The translations under genes and the position numbers were made by a program. The notes under the pieces are model-generated. The model saw nothing but the letters and a program-made list of their open reading frames with translations. It ran no database searches and was not told where the DNA came from. 64,000 nucleotides of DNA from Strongyloides papillosus (Eukaryota > Nematoda > Chromadorea > Rhabditida > Strongyloididae): positions 1 through 64,000 of the forward strand of contig SRSI01000068.1 of assembly GCA_005656395.1 (NCBI GenBank), written 5' to 3'. This document shows, piece by piece, positions 1 through 11,658 of the stretch. Numbering within the stretch: position 1 is the stretch's first letter; each line of letters opens with the position of its first letter.

Positions 1-125
1 CCACCATAATATCCTAATTGATCATCTTCAGCATTAATAAAAAGTAAGTCCAATTTTCCATTCTTCACATTTAAGATACATTTTCGTAAGATAAATACTA
101 AGTACAGATATAACAGGTTTGCCAT
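1..125 (-). CDS. 5' end of a secreted/membrane glycoprotein gene, cut by the window edge
   Basis: The reverse strand opens with ATG at 125 and stays open for 41 codons to the edge. It begins MANLLYLYLVFIL, a hydrophobic signal-like start. The following stretch, INAEDDQLGYYGG, resembles FRAEDYLIGYYRN near the N-terminus of the complete gene at 1703-3850. The upstream sequence (126 to about 500) also resembles the upstream sequence of that gene, for example the shared TGACATTTATTTGCATAT-like block near 180 and 3900. I infer the next member of the same tandem family, running left out of the window. Nothing can be said about its middle or end, and a downstream intron cannot be excluded. Confidence 0.6.
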   Translation of the reverse strand, partial: MANLLYLYLVFILRKCILNVKNGKLDLLFINAEDDQLGYYG

Positions 126-1702
126 ATTTAAAAATGATCTATAAAAATTAAAAATTTCATCATGAATGTATGTTGTTATGTGACATTTATTTGCATATTA
201 TTTCTTAAATTGCACATTATGAATATAGAAATTTCTGGTTATAAAAGGTGCCTCAAATGTAATAACTCACACATTGGGTATCACAACTTAGGATAGACAT
301 AAACTCGAAAAATGCCATAATAACCTTTTTTGAGAATATTCACGTTTATCAAGAATTTATAAAGTATAATTAATATCATAGATCTATGTGGACTTTGAAT
401 GTCCAAAATTTATGTCATTTTTTATAATTTAAACATCTGTAACTCCGCTATATGAAAACTAATAAATTTGGTTATAATAAATGATGAAGTCGTAATTCCT
501 TTAATACAATACACTATTATATCCATAATATTGGATTCTGTGACATATTAAAATGAATAATAAACAAAAAAACCATCGATTTTTGCAAAGTTTTATGGTT
601 TTAACTATAAAAACTTTGTTGGACAATTTTTAATAAATATTATAAGTTATATCAGAGGTTATGATCATAGAAATATAGTCCATTTTTCATTGCTTTCTAA
701 AATTTATAAAATATATCCATTTAAATAAATGAATCCAAGACACGTTTTTTTTCTGTCTTTACACAACTTTTAACGTCTTCATATTAGAATTTCTTTTACT
801 CTAACAAATTTACGAACAAGTATAAATTTATATGTTATCTTATAAACTATTGAATAAAGTTTACAAGGGAGCTTATTTTTATTGATACTTAGTATTCTAA
901 AATCTTAAATTCTGGAAAACTGTTTATCACTGCTATATTAAGAAATATATAAATTTACTGTTTGTTCATGTAAAATATTTAAAAATTAATATTTAGGAAA
1001 CCTATAAATACAATAAAACTGATTCTTTACAAAAGTCGTTAACATTATTTGATTCATAACTACGCCAATTTTTTTTATAATATTAGGTTTCTCTACTATC
1101 TATATTTTACCTTATAAATGAATTAGAAGCCACATTCTTTTATTAAATTCGAGAAAAGTTGCCCGAGTAACATAATATAGATTTTTTAAAATGAATTTGT
1201 TTCAGAAATTAATTGTCTAATTTCTATAGCATTCTTTTGAAGGAGATCTTCTCAAAAAAATAAAGAAAAACAATACGTCTTTTGGTTATGTAATCATTAA
1301 CATTGATTTAATGTAACGAATATCTGCTAACGACATAGTTTTATTTTATTTCTTTTTATCGTAGATAGTATGAAAGGTTTTTTAATTTATAAAATAGAAT
1401 ATTTAATGAATATGCAATATAAGACTAAATTTAATTCACATTTAATACTTTTTCACAAAACTCATTCAATATTCGAATTCTATCTACTCCACTCTTTTGA
1501 ATTTGTCAATTACGAAAATCATTAATCATATTAAATTTAATAAGAACTATTTTATCTTCTTAAAAAAATTATAGTAAAATACATGAATACAATAGAAAAC
1601 AAATATTATAATATTTAATACCTTATTGGTATTTACTTTAGTTTGAAAACACTATCTTCTATATTAATAAATTTATACTTATTTTTATTTCTTGTAGCTA
1701 CC
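126..1702. other. intergenic; diverged tandem copy of 3851-5239
   Basis: No gene is seen. Blocks here recur in order further right: the stretch near 180-230 resembles 3895-3945, 960-1010 resembles 4365-4420, 1180-1400 resembles 4745-4940, and 1440-1690 resembles 5010-5240. This is the shared flank of the tandem glycoprotein genes. Confidence 0.6.
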
Positions 1703-3850
1703 TTATTTTGGAGCATTTTGTGGTTGGTTTATTAAATTTAAACTGTTGACGACTACTGTTTTTCCAATATTAGACATTTTGCTATTTGAATTTAAATTCT
1801 TAGAAACTGTTGTCTTTGTCATATTTGTAAATGTTTTACCAGCAATTATTTTGTTTTTACTTACACCATTGGGAACTGCTGAGAACACACTTGCAAATTT
1901 AGCTGCTGATTGAGATGAAGGTAATGATTGAAATGACGATGTTGATTTGGATAAGGATGTTGATAGTGCGCTTATAGATTTAGGTTTAGTATCAGATAAA
2001 GATCCTGATAGAGATGAGGATGCTGATAAATCTAGGGGCGAATCCTCGTCAGATTTCTTTCCTTTCAACCGCAATTTTTTGGAAACTACAAATCCAATTA
2101 TTAGAAGTACAAAAACAAAGATTGAAACTCCAACAATGATCCAAATATAAGATTTATTAAATTTTTTAGAGTTAGTAGATTTTTTAGTTCCAGCAGATTT
2201 TTTAGGGACTGTAGAGTTTTTAGAGACTGTAGAGTTTATGGAGACTGTTGGGCTTATGGAAACTGTAAAATTATTTGAATCCATAGAATTACTTGGGTCG
2301 GTAGAGTTATTGAAGTCATAAGAGATTGTTGAGACAGTAGTTGTTTTTAAGTTTTCTCCAGTTAAATTGATTGAAAACTCAGTTTCTTTTATAAAGTTCG
2401 GTTTATCAATTTCCGAATTGTTACTCTTCATATTTAAGATACATTTGTATTTACTATTTGATACTAATTTTTGAGAGTCATCTACTTTTATATATTTTTT
2501 TGCTGCTTCATCAAACATCAACAATGATGTTGAATATAAAAGTTCATAGTAATCATTTAATGCCGGATGTTTTATTTCATCAGGAACCGCATGGCAACCA
2601 ATTGGAGCATCTTTTATTTTTCTTCTGTCAAATGTATAAATGTTCATCCCTCCCAAATTATCCTCTGTTTTATTTTTAAATTCTTGAATAGTTCCATTTA
2701 TATTTAAACGCAATGTTGCATTTAAGGACGGTATTTTGCATTTGGCTTCATAATGGATTGCATACCCGAGATAAAGTTCAGCCTCCTCATAGTGTTCATA
2801 GACTTCACTAACATTTAGACTATGCAATCTGTGGCCAAAATAAAGATTCGTTCTATTATTAACAACATTTACTTTAAAATCACTAACATTATAATAATTG
2901 TTTCCAGGAGGAAGGACGCCAATAACAAATGAAGACGAACCATATATATCAACATCATTGCACGTTAATCCACCACTAGAAAGAGGAATCATAAAACTTT
3001 CATTCACGTACTTGTTATGGATCCTTTTAGTTTCCTCTTCATTGTATTCATCACACTGATAACCAACATCAATCCGAGGCATAAACATTTGCTTAAGATA
3101 GCCACACTTAGTAAATGTATTAACACCTATTTCATGGCAATACACAAATTTTACGGGGTACTCTCTTGTAGAGTCATTAGATACCAATTTAGTTATACTA
3201 TTTTCCCCAGTTGGAATATATTCAGAATTTGAAGATGGTAGTAGCCATGTTGTACTGGGACAAACAACGACACTAAACATGTATGTGTTATTGTTATTTT
3301 TTGTAATGAGTTTCATAACTAAATTATCATATTCACTTGATTTTTCAAACTCAATGTAAAAAAAATTTGCAGCTTCATAAGAATCGGAACAGTTGCTTGT
3401 GAAAGGATTGCAATGATATACTATTCCTATATGACATTTAAATATATTGCATGTCAAGAATTCTTCAATTCTCTTAAATTTACTATTTCCATCATTATAT
3501 TCTTTAGGTAGAAAATAATGTGTAATATCTGTCAAATTTGAATTAGTATTTTTATTAAACATTGATATTCTCAATTCACTGTTGTAACGTTGACCAATTA
3601 AAAAGTCTCTTGGTAAATAAATTTTATATAAAATTACACTTTTATTAAAATTAAAATCACCGATTTTGAACTCCGTATAATTTAATTTTGTACCATTTAA
3701 ATTGTTTTGGTAAAAAGTATTATTACCTGAATTTCTATAATATCCTATAAGGTAGTCTTCAGCTCGAAATAGATTTTGAGGTAGTATGAATCCAAACAAA
3801 AAGTATGCATGTATGATGAATATCAGGTGGATATAAAAAGACTTTGTCAT
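1703..3850 (-). CDS. type I membrane glycoprotein, lineage-specific family
   Basis: The protein is 715 residues in one exon. The start is the ATG at 3850; the open frame extends 12 nt further upstream but only through a GTG. It has a signal peptide (about residues 1-24), then a long cysteine-containing ectodomain rich in N-x-S/T sites. A Thr/Ser/Asn-rich stalk (about 500-560) with short repeated NSTVSKNSTV-like units follows. A single transmembrane segment (about 567-590, IWIIVGVSIFVFVLLIIGF) is followed by a basic stop-transfer (KKLRLKGKK) and a Ser-rich tail of about 120 residues. A motif TCNIFKCHIG near residue 140 parallels ICNFFVCEAG in the secreted gene at 35257-36801, so I infer a shared N-terminal module. 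Family function is unknown. A cell-surface adhesin or receptor role is a guess from architecture only. Confidence 0.82.
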   Translation of the reverse strand: MTKSFYIHLIFIIHAYFLFGFILPQNLFRAEDYLIGYYRNSGNNTFYQNNLNGTKLNYTEFKIGDFNFNKSVILYKIYLPRDFLIGQRYNSELRISMFNKNTNSNLTDITHYFLPKEYNDGNSKFKRIEEFLTCNIFKCHIGIVYHCNPFTSNCSDSYEAANFFYIEFEKSSEYDNLVMKLITKNNNNTYMFSVVVCPSTTWLLPSSNSEYIPTGENSITKLVSNDSTREYPVKFVYCHEIGVNTFTKCGYLKQMFMPRIDVGYQCDEYNEEETKRIHNKYVNESFMIPLSSGGLTCNDVDIYGSSSFVIGVLPPGNNYYNVSDFKVNVVNNRTNLYFGHRLHSLNVSEVYEHYEEAELYLGYAIHYEAKCKIPSLNATLRLNINGTIQEFKNKTEDNLGGMNIYTFDRRKIKDAPIGCHAVPDEIKHPALNDYYELLYSTSLLMFDEAAKKYIKVDDSQKLVSNSKYKCILNMKSNNSEIDKPNFIKETEFSINLTGENLKTTTVSTISYDFNNSTDPSNSMDSNNFTVSISPTVSINSTVSKNSTVPKKSAGTKKSTNSKKFNKSYIWIIVGVSIFVFVLLIIGFVVSKKLRLKGKKSDEDSPLDLSASSSLSGSLSDTKPKSISALSTSLSKSTSSFQSLPSSQSAAKFASVFSAVPNGVSKNKIIAGKTFTNMTKTTVSKNLNSNSKMSNIGKTVVVNSLNLINQPQNAPK

Positions 3851-5239
3851 ATTAAAAAACACGGAAAATATAAAATTTTTATCCTGTATATAATATATTA
3901 TGCGACTTTTATTTGCATATTTCCTTCATAAAATGCATACTTTTGTTAAATTAGAAAAAAGGCTTTTTTGTTAGGAAAACTATATAAAAACGGAAATTTT
4001 AATACATACTTATTATAATGAGATATATTTGAATATTTGTATTAATATTTCACTATTATATTCCAATGTGTTAATTATATAAAAACATTTATATCAACAA
4101 GTCTTATCTCCCTTGTTTCCTTAACCTTTCAATCTATTCAGTTTAGAATTTTTTTGTTTAACGGTATCTTAAATAATTGTCAAATCATTACTATTCTATT
4201 TAAAAAATGTATAAAAAATCAAAACTTACATATTATTTTTAAACAAAATTGAATAATGTTTTAAAAGCAGTCTTTTTTTCATGGAGGTTAGTTTATAAAA
4301 ACAAAAATCACGATTCCTTTTTATTCTTCTCAATCAAAAGTAAACATATCTATTCATTATTCATTCACGTAAAATAATTAATATTTAGAAAATCTTTAAA
4401 TATATTAAAATTTGACTTTTGAAAGAATCAAAGAAATGTCGAAAAATGACATTCATTCAAACTGAACTCAATTGATTTCGTAAAAATCTCTTTTTCCAAG
4501 ATAATTGAAATTTATCTTCTAACACTAATGGTATTTGATTCAGATAACTATTTCCTGGTTGTGATTATCTAAAATTTGTGTTTTTTTTAAATCTTTCGCT
4601 ATTTGGTATAACTTGTTAAATCTTCAATCATTTTTATAATTATAATATTAGGCTTCACAACTGTTAAAATTTTACCCACCAAACAAATTATAAAACTTTT
4701 AATAATTTCAAAATAAGTAAATCGAGAAGCAGAAAAATGAGTTAAAAAATTAGTTTGTTTCGAAATAACTTGCCTAATTTCTGCAACAACCCTTTGATTT
4801 AATTTCCACACAAAAAGTAAATAAAAAAGACGTCTTTTGGTTGTTTATTTTTTTTTGATATTTATTAACTTCAAATAAATTCTGCTAACGACAATAATGT
4901 TAATTTTTATTATTGTAGGCATTAGTAAAAGTTTTTTAATTCATAAAATAGATTATTTAATAGATACATAATATAAAATTAAAAATATTTTAAGATGTAT
5001 ATTTATTCTTAATATTCATTAAATTTTTGAACTCTATATACTCTTTTGAATTTTGTCAATTAAAAAAAATTATTAATCATATTAAATTTAATAAAAACTA
5101 TTTTACTTCATTAAATGTATTTTAACAGAATACGCGAATACAATATAACACAAATATTAAAATGTTTAAAAGCCTACTACTATTTATCATATTTTGAAAA
5201 CATATCTTCGATACTACTAACCTTATTATAACTGGTATT
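3851..5239. other. intergenic between a family member and its pseudogene
   Basis: A+T-rich. The right half (about 4365-5239) is a diverged copy of 960-1702, the 3' flank of the intact gene, so it is the 3' flank of the decayed copy at 5240-6030. The small open frame at 4599-4811 falls in this repeated flank and is not kept in the other copy. Confidence 0.55.
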
Positions 5240-6030
5240 TTTGGCAGCTACCTTTTTGGGAGCATTTTAAACTTGGTTTAAAATATTTAAATTATTTCCA
5301 ATTACTTTTTGTCCAAAATTCGTCATTTTCTTACCTATATTTAATTTCTTAGGATCTATTTCTTTAGCCATATTCTTGTAAGCTTTATTAGTATTTATTT
5401 CCTTATAATTAGAACATTAACATCTTCTAAGATTACAGTTGAAGATTTAATTGTTGATTGGAATGAGGATGTTAATGAACTTGTAGATGAATTGTTGTTT
5501 TATTTTTTTAATTGTAGTTTTTTAAAAATTATAAGTCTAGCTATTAAAAATACAGTAACAATGACAAAAGCTCTAAAAATGACCTATATCTAAGAGTTTT
5601 CTCCAGGTCAATTAATAATAAATTCAGTTTCTGCTATATAATTTGGCTTCTCATTTTCAGAACTAGCATCTTTTAAGGTACATTTATATTTTCCATTTGA
5701 TACCAATTTTTGAATATCATATGCTTTTATATATTACTTTGTTGTTTTACCAGACATTGACGATGATGTTGAATAAAAAATTTATAAAAATTATTAAATA
5801 ACGTATGTTTAGTTTCATTAGGAACTGCATGACAACCAATTGGATCATCCTTTATTTCTATCCTGTTGACTACATAAGTACCTATTTTATTAAGATTGTT
5901 ATCTATTTTATTTTTAAATTCTTGAACAATATCAATAATTTTTAGATATAGTGTTGCATATAATTTTGGTATTTTACATTTAGGTACATAGTCAATTGTA
6001 TGCTTAATATATCTTTCAATATTCCAATTT
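5240..6030 (-). pseudogene. decayed 3' half of a glycoprotein paralogue, copy 1
   Basis: The reverse strand is recognisably the C-terminal half of the gene at 1703-3850. It runs from the GYAIHYEAKCKIP region through KYKC, the TETEF block and the membrane segment to the 3' end. The N-terminal half is absent. In-frame stops are present. One is TAA where the intact gene has Lys in AAKKYIK. Another is TGA where the intact gene has Leu in INLTGEN, and two more lie at the start of the membrane segment. The Ser/Thr stalk is deleted. The left flank (4710-5240) also matches the 3' flank of the intact gene, so this arose by tandem duplication. It is not expected to make a protein. Confidence 0.8.
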
Positions 6031-6251
6031 TAATTGGGAAAATCCTTATTATTTACTTAATGTAATTAAAGATTATAGAGGCTTAATAAATTTTTAATTA
6101 TTTGTTTCACTTTTTTTGAATATTTTTTTTCTATGGTAAATTTATTAAATTCACATAGTATTGTTTTAGAAAAAAATAGTACATTTTTCTTAAGAAGTTT
6201 TATTTGAATATATAAATAATTTTAAAATTAAATAAAGTATTAAAATCATAC

Positions 6252-7706
6252 TTAACATGAACATAATTGTCCAACAGTTCCCCAGGTTCCAAGTTGGATT
6301 GAGTGAACATGTTCCTCTCTGTAGTAGTAGAAGGCAACATATGCGTTGATATCGGCGATTATAGCAGTAACTTTAGCTTCCTCAGTCATTGTGGTTGAGA
6401 TGACATAGTTGGCGTAAATCTTATCACAGAATGTCTTCCAGTTGGCTTTTTCGATGGCAGCCCATGTTGACCATGAAGTCATTGCAGAGGTGTAGAGGAT
6501 TGATTGAGTTCCAACAACTTGGAGGACAACAGATGAGGCAGTAGAACAGTCTCCAGTAACTGGAACTGTTGTTGGGGCTTCAGTTGTGGCGGTTTCGGTT
6601 GTAGCAACTTCGGTAGTGACTTCTGGGAAAGTAAGGAAATCTTCTGGCCAGCATTCTTGGGATTCTCCGAAAGCAAACATAGCAATGAAATCACCAAAAG
6701 TACCGAATTCGGCAGAAATTTCAAAGGATAAAATTGTTTCTTGTAAGTAGACAAAAGTTTTGATAAATTGGCGGTATTGATAAGAGATAGCTTTGATTTG
6801 TTCAGCATATGTAAGAGTATCATTGGCAATGATAACTGAGAATTTATCAAAAAGAATTTTCAAGTATCCTTTGTTTGAAGTAGAAAGTGTATATTTTGAA
6901 TCAGATAAGCATGGGTATAAAGCAGAAACAAATTCACATTTTGGTGTTCCCTTGAAAAGCTTTTTGACTTCTTTCATTCTGTAGTATTGAACAGAGATTT
7001 CTTGAAGCATGTAGATTGATCCGAAGGTTCCGATTTCAAGTTCAAGGAATTCTTCTTTTAAGTCTGGGAATTCAGCGGATATTTGAAGGATTAATTCATA
7101 AATAAGGGCATATTTCTCAGATTCAGAGTATTCAGTTGATTCCAAGATAAGAGTTAATTGTGAAATGTAAACTTCAAAAGCAGCTGGATCGGAACATTTT
7201 GATTTGAATTGTAAGAAAGCTTCAATAAGGTCGAATTTACCGAATTCGTTTACAATTAAACATCCATTGAATTTGTCGGCGGAAAGGTAAACTCCAACTT
7301 GGATGAGATCGTAGAATGTTCCCCATGATCCAATGGACAAGAATTGGCATTGTTTATAGAATACTGGATATTTCAAGAAGAATTTTTTAAGCTTGAATGA
7401 TGAGTACATAATAATTTCAAGAGAAGTGTAATTCTCAGAAGCGAATAATCCTTCAAGTTCAATGATGAATTCTTCAAAGATAATTTTATCTTGTCCAGTG
7501 AAAGTTATAGATACATTGAACAATGCTTCAATTAAAAGTGGTTTTCCAGAATCTCCAGTCTCATCAACAACATCTCCAGCACATTCCTTTTTCTTCTTCA
7601 AATCCTTTGCCTCACTAGATTCAGAAGAACCACTGCCGCTGCCACTATCACAATAAATTGTGGAGACAGTTAAACCCAAAATAGCCAAAAGAAGTAATTT
7701 TTGCAT
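6252..7706 (-). CDS. secreted four-repeat protein, copy 1
   Basis: The protein is 484 residues in one exon. It has a clear signal peptide (1-19, ending TIYC) followed by a Ser-Gly tract (SGSGSGSS, 21-28), a possible glycosaminoglycan attachment site. The rest is four related units of about 95 residues. Each has a helical, Phe/Ile-rich body ending in a G-x-W/F-G signature: GSWGT at 126, GTFGS at 226, GTFGD at 335 and GTWGT at 473. A Thr/Glu/Ala/Pro mucin-like linker (362-384) separates repeats three and four. N-x-S/T sites lie at 64, 92 and 295. The gene has better codons and higher G+C than its surroundings, which suggests strong expression. I do not recognise the family. A TATA box lies 45 nt upstream of the ATG. 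Confidence 0.85.
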   Translation of the reverse strand: MQKLLLLAILGLTVSTIYCDSGSGSGSSESSEAKDLKKKKECAGDVVDETGDSGKPLLIEALFNVSITFTGQDKIIFEEFIIELEGLFASENYTSLEIIMYSSFKLKKFFLKYPVFYKQCQFLSIGSWGTFYDLIQVGVYLSADKFNGCLIVNEFGKFDLIEAFLQFKSKCSDPAAFEVYISQLTLILESTEYSESEKYALIYELILQISAEFPDLKEEFLELEIGTFGSIYMLQEISVQYYRMKEVKKLFKGTPKCEFVSALYPCLSDSKYTLSTSNKGYLKILFDKFSVIIANDTLTYAEQIKAISYQYRQFIKTFVYLQETILSFEISAEFGTFGDFIAMFAFGESQECWPEDFLTFPEVTTEVATTETATTEAPTTVPVTGDCSTASSVVLQVVGTQSILYTSAMTSWSTWAAIEKANWKTFCDKIYANYVISTTMTEEAKVTAIIADINAYVAFYYYREEHVHSIQLGTWGTVGQLCSC

Positions 7707-7742
7707 TGAAATAATTGCTTATGATAAAAGTTAAAAATTTTT

Positions 7743-7751
7743 CTTTTTATA
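7743..7751 (-). promoter_or_regulatory. TATA box of the four-repeat gene, copy 1
   Basis: Reverse strand TATAAAAAG begins 45 nt before the ATG, the same spacing as in the M13 genes of this window. A GATA-like TGATAA on the forward strand sits at 7722-7727 within the short leader. Confidence 0.6.
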
Positions 7752-10693
7752 TGCTTCTAAGGCACGATCATTGTTTATTGGTAAGCAGTTTAGCATAAAT
7801 TAATGGAAAGTTAAAACTTTTTAATAAAAATCACTAATCCTTTGACATTATGAATATTTTAAATTTTAATCATTGCTCTATCAATTATTATCAAATTTTG
7901 TTTGTTATATTGAAATCCTCTTTGGAATAGATTAAATTTTTTTTTAATTGTTAAAATTATTAAATTTAAATAATTTTAACTCTAAAACTGTATAAACTCA
8001 TTCTTTAAAGAAGAATATTCTGGTAATGATATACAAAGAAGTTAATTATAATTTTAGATTTTGATAATTTAATGTACGAAACTTCATTTGAATTTAAGAA
8101 AATAATGATTCCAGGATTAGATGAAGTGATATGAAAATTGTTTCACAATGTTACTCTAAAATTTTGAATTTAAAAAATTCACTTAATTATCAAACAATTA
8201 TTATGTTTTTATAATGTATAATATATTAAAATTTACCAAGAAATTCTTTACTTGTTTGATTCGTTTATTTTTTGTGTTTCTACATATTAAATGTTAATTT
8301 ATAGATGCATAATCTCGAAATTTCATAATTATTAATTTGTCATATTAACTTTATATTAATTATAAAACTTATTTATCATAAATTAAAAACAACACATTAT
8401 CACCAACATGGATTTTTTCTATTGAACAAACAAAAAATAGTTATTTTATCAATATTAAAAATAAGCACTTTTTACAACAACGTTATAAAGATAAGTTAAA
8501 TATAATTTTATTTTAAGGTAGTAAAAATAATACAAGAATATATTACTTATCTCAAAAATTACACTTCATTGTAGCGGTAGATTTTTATAGTTCAGATGAA
8601 ACAAGAATATAAAAGAAAGAAAAACTTATATTTTATTATAATCATACAATTATGCAAACATCAATAACATCTTAAAAATCAAAAGATACTAAGACTGACT
8701 AAAATAAGGATAATTTAAGTATTTATATGAGGTTAAAAGTGGGTGAATGTTTTTGGATAAGAGAAGGTCGTGTTTATTACGATGTTTATTTAGAGTTTCA
8801 TGAATATACAATTTTATATTGCTAATTGAGCTCTGTTATTTTCACTAATATGTTTTTTATTATTATTTATTAGTAAATTATTATTACTTTTAAAAAAAGG
8901 ACAGGATAAAATCGAATTTCGCACTTTTTTCTTTTACAAGCTTAAATTTAGACAAAATTAAAGGAAATCACCTAAAAACTTTTACTACATTTAGATAATG
9001 ATAAGCTACAAAACGCACCACAGAGTGTTAATTTAAAGTACTTCGTAGTAGAGATATAATTTCTACTATAGTTTCATAAATTTTAATAAAAATCCCAAAT
9101 CATATTATGTTAATTATATAAAATACAATAGGAAATTTTGATTCTAAATTCAATATTTGCCCAATTGAAATGATTAACTTCAACTTTTTAGTAGCCTTTT
9201 ACCACATGTTTAACAAATGACTGTGTAAAACTCAAACGAATTAATGAATAAAACTGAATCCATTTTGGCTCACGTTATGTAGCATAGTCATTTAGAAATA
9301 GAACAACAATTATTTATTAAAACATTTTATTTTAAAATAATGGTAATAGTAGGAATATTCTGAAAGGAATTTCTAGGACATCTCTAAGATCCTACTCATT
9401 TTCTTCTTAATCCATGTTATTTTTATAATGTTTTTCCTTATTAAAAATTCTGTACTTTCTATTTACATATATAATGTGTGTTTTTATTTATAAATTACTT
9501 GATTCTTATCTCAACGGATATAATTAATCACCTTTTATTTAATTCTAAATGTCAGAAATCTGTACTATTACTGGATTTTAATTCTTTGAACTTTTGTTTA
9601 ACCATTAGAAGCTTAATGAATCTCATATATTTTATTCATTAAATCCTTCTCTAACATATTAACATTTATTCGTGAATATTCTGCTTTATTTTAAATAGAA
9701 AAAGATAACTAAATTTGAATACCTAAAGTTTGACGTTTTGGATATTTTGGATCCTAAAAATTGTAATTTCCTTTAAATGAGATTAATAAAGCTCTTAAAA
9801 TACTGACAACAATGTACGAATATAATGGCTCTTATTTTATGTAAAAATATAAATTTCTAACTGATTATGACATCTCAACTTAAAGATCGAAAAACGAAAT
9901 CTATTTCTAAACGATCTAACATTATTATTTTCAAATAATAAAATGTCGAGAAAATCTACATAATAACAACATGAGATAAATAATTTAAACCTCATTAATT
10001 TTTAGACATTTAATTATCTAGAACATATGTACTTAAAATGTCCTGGACTAAATTTTAGATAGTGTTTATCGTAATATTCTAGACATATTATTCTCTGTGG
10101 AAGAAATATATTTTTTTACTAGAAGATCATAATTTATTTTAAAAAAACTTAGCAAACATAATATTTTATCATTATTAATTTATTTTACTAAATTACTGAC
10201 AATATTATCTTATGAAATATACAGTCATAAGACGGTGATTTTACATCATCACCTTTTTATTCTAAAGTTAAATATGTTTTTTGATGGAAATCATTTTAAT
10301 TTCTATATAGTTAGATTTTATGAAACACAAATTACAAATGTATAACATTCTAAATTATTAATAGAATTTTAAGTTTAAGTACTTCGATTAAGAGAGTTCC
10401 TATGTCTGTAATAATGCATTTGCTTAAAATAAGATGGTAATTTATTTAAATTTATTAATATATCACAAACTAAATTCATTTTGTTTTGATATAACTAAAG
10501 TTTTTTGAACTGTTATTTAAGCGAAAGTTTATTTGATCAAGATTATTAGGTTAAACTATGAATTATGTCCCTTTTGTAACTATCGTTTGACAAATGATTA
10601 ATAACATTATTTTCATTAACAATAATCTTTACAGATTCACGAGAAAAGTTTTCTAACTGTTTATATTGGACTTATCTTTTAAAAATTTTTAAT
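7752..10693. other. intergenic
   Basis: About 870 bp (to 8573) is the duplicated upstream flank of the four-repeat gene. From 8574 to the GPCR gene I see only A+T-rich sequence, with no open frame, splice-bounded exon or RNA-gene signature. Confidence 0.5.
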
Positions 10694-11658
10694 ATGATTT
10701 CGGTTTTGGAGATTATTCAGCTTGCATATAAGATGCCATCAGTGCTTTTAATGATATTGTCAATATATGTTATAATAAAAGAAATCAAAAATAAAAATGT
10801 TAATTTTAACACACAATTTTATATAATAATTGTTTGTAAATTATCTAATGAAGTTCTCTATCATATAAATGTTTTTATATTCTTTATATTACCTAGATGG
10901 GGATTTTATAACAATTTTTTAAAAAACCATAATTGGACAGCAACATTATATTATATTTTAGCAACACAACAAATAACCTTTATGTTTCTTATAACACTTT
11001 TAATTAGTATAAATAGATTTATAGCTGTTAAATATCCTTTATTATATAAATTTTATTTTTTAAAATCAAAAATGGTTACTATATTACTATTTTTTATCAC
11101 ATTATCAACAATAATTGGAATTGGATATATTCCCTTCAAAGCACAATTCGAAAAAATTGATTCATTTGACTATTTTATTCCATCGCTTAAATCTGAATAC
11201 GTATTTTATTACCGCGTCTTTTATCAAATCTTTTTAACTGGAATTATTTCCATTGCAACATGTACTTTTAACGTAATTGCCATTTTAACATTGAGGAAAC
11301 ACAACCAAATTATTAATAAATACAAAAAAGAATTAAAATTTACAATATACTCAATTTTTATTTTTATAACTTTATTTTTTGTTGAAATTATCTATGTTTG
11401 TAACATTATTGCTGTTATATATGAAATTATACTTTTTATCTACATAATTTATATTCTTCATAATGTTGCATTTGATTTAACATCTATTGGAGATTTCTAT
11501 TTTCTTCTTTATTCATCGTAAGTTTGAACTATTTAACGTTATTTCCTGAGTAAAATAAATTTTTCAGTCGTGAACTAAGAAATGAATTAAAGACTATTTT
11601 TGGATGTTATAAAAAATCTAATAACAAAGTCAATATCAAAATTCTTTATCGAAGGTAA
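10694..11658 (+). CDS. Srv-like seven-transmembrane chemoreceptor
   Basis: Two exons, 10694-11517 and 11568-11658. The 50-nt intron has GTAAGT and TTTTCAG borders. The spliced protein is 304 residues and ends with a basic tail (SSRELRNELK...). Seven hydrophobic segments are visible. Segment 1 carries MPSVLLMILSIYVI, segment 3 ends SINRFIAVKYPL (the DRY-equivalent) and segment 7 ends FYFLLYSS. The YKMPSVLL start, the PRWG before segment 3 and the NRF...YP block resemble nematode serpentine receptor class V, but other Sr families cannot be excluded. By family it would sit in the cilium membrane of a chemosensory neuron and signal through G proteins. It is isolated here, with no paralogue in the window. 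Confidence 0.8.

Larger units (their letters stand above)
5325..8573. repeat. segmental duplication, copy 1 (about 3.25 kb)
   Basis: This block recurs at about 14028-17267 with an offset of 8702 across the coding part. It contains the glycoprotein pseudogene, the four-repeat secreted gene and about 870 bp upstream of it. Similarity stops abruptly near 5325/14028 on the left and near 8573/17267 on the right. Boundaries are by eye and may be off by tens of bases. Confidence 0.85.

Noticed and set aside
1947..2150. Acidic 67-codon frame antisense to the glycoprotein tail
   Set aside because: The acidity comes from reading the Ser-rich tail codons on the opposite strand.
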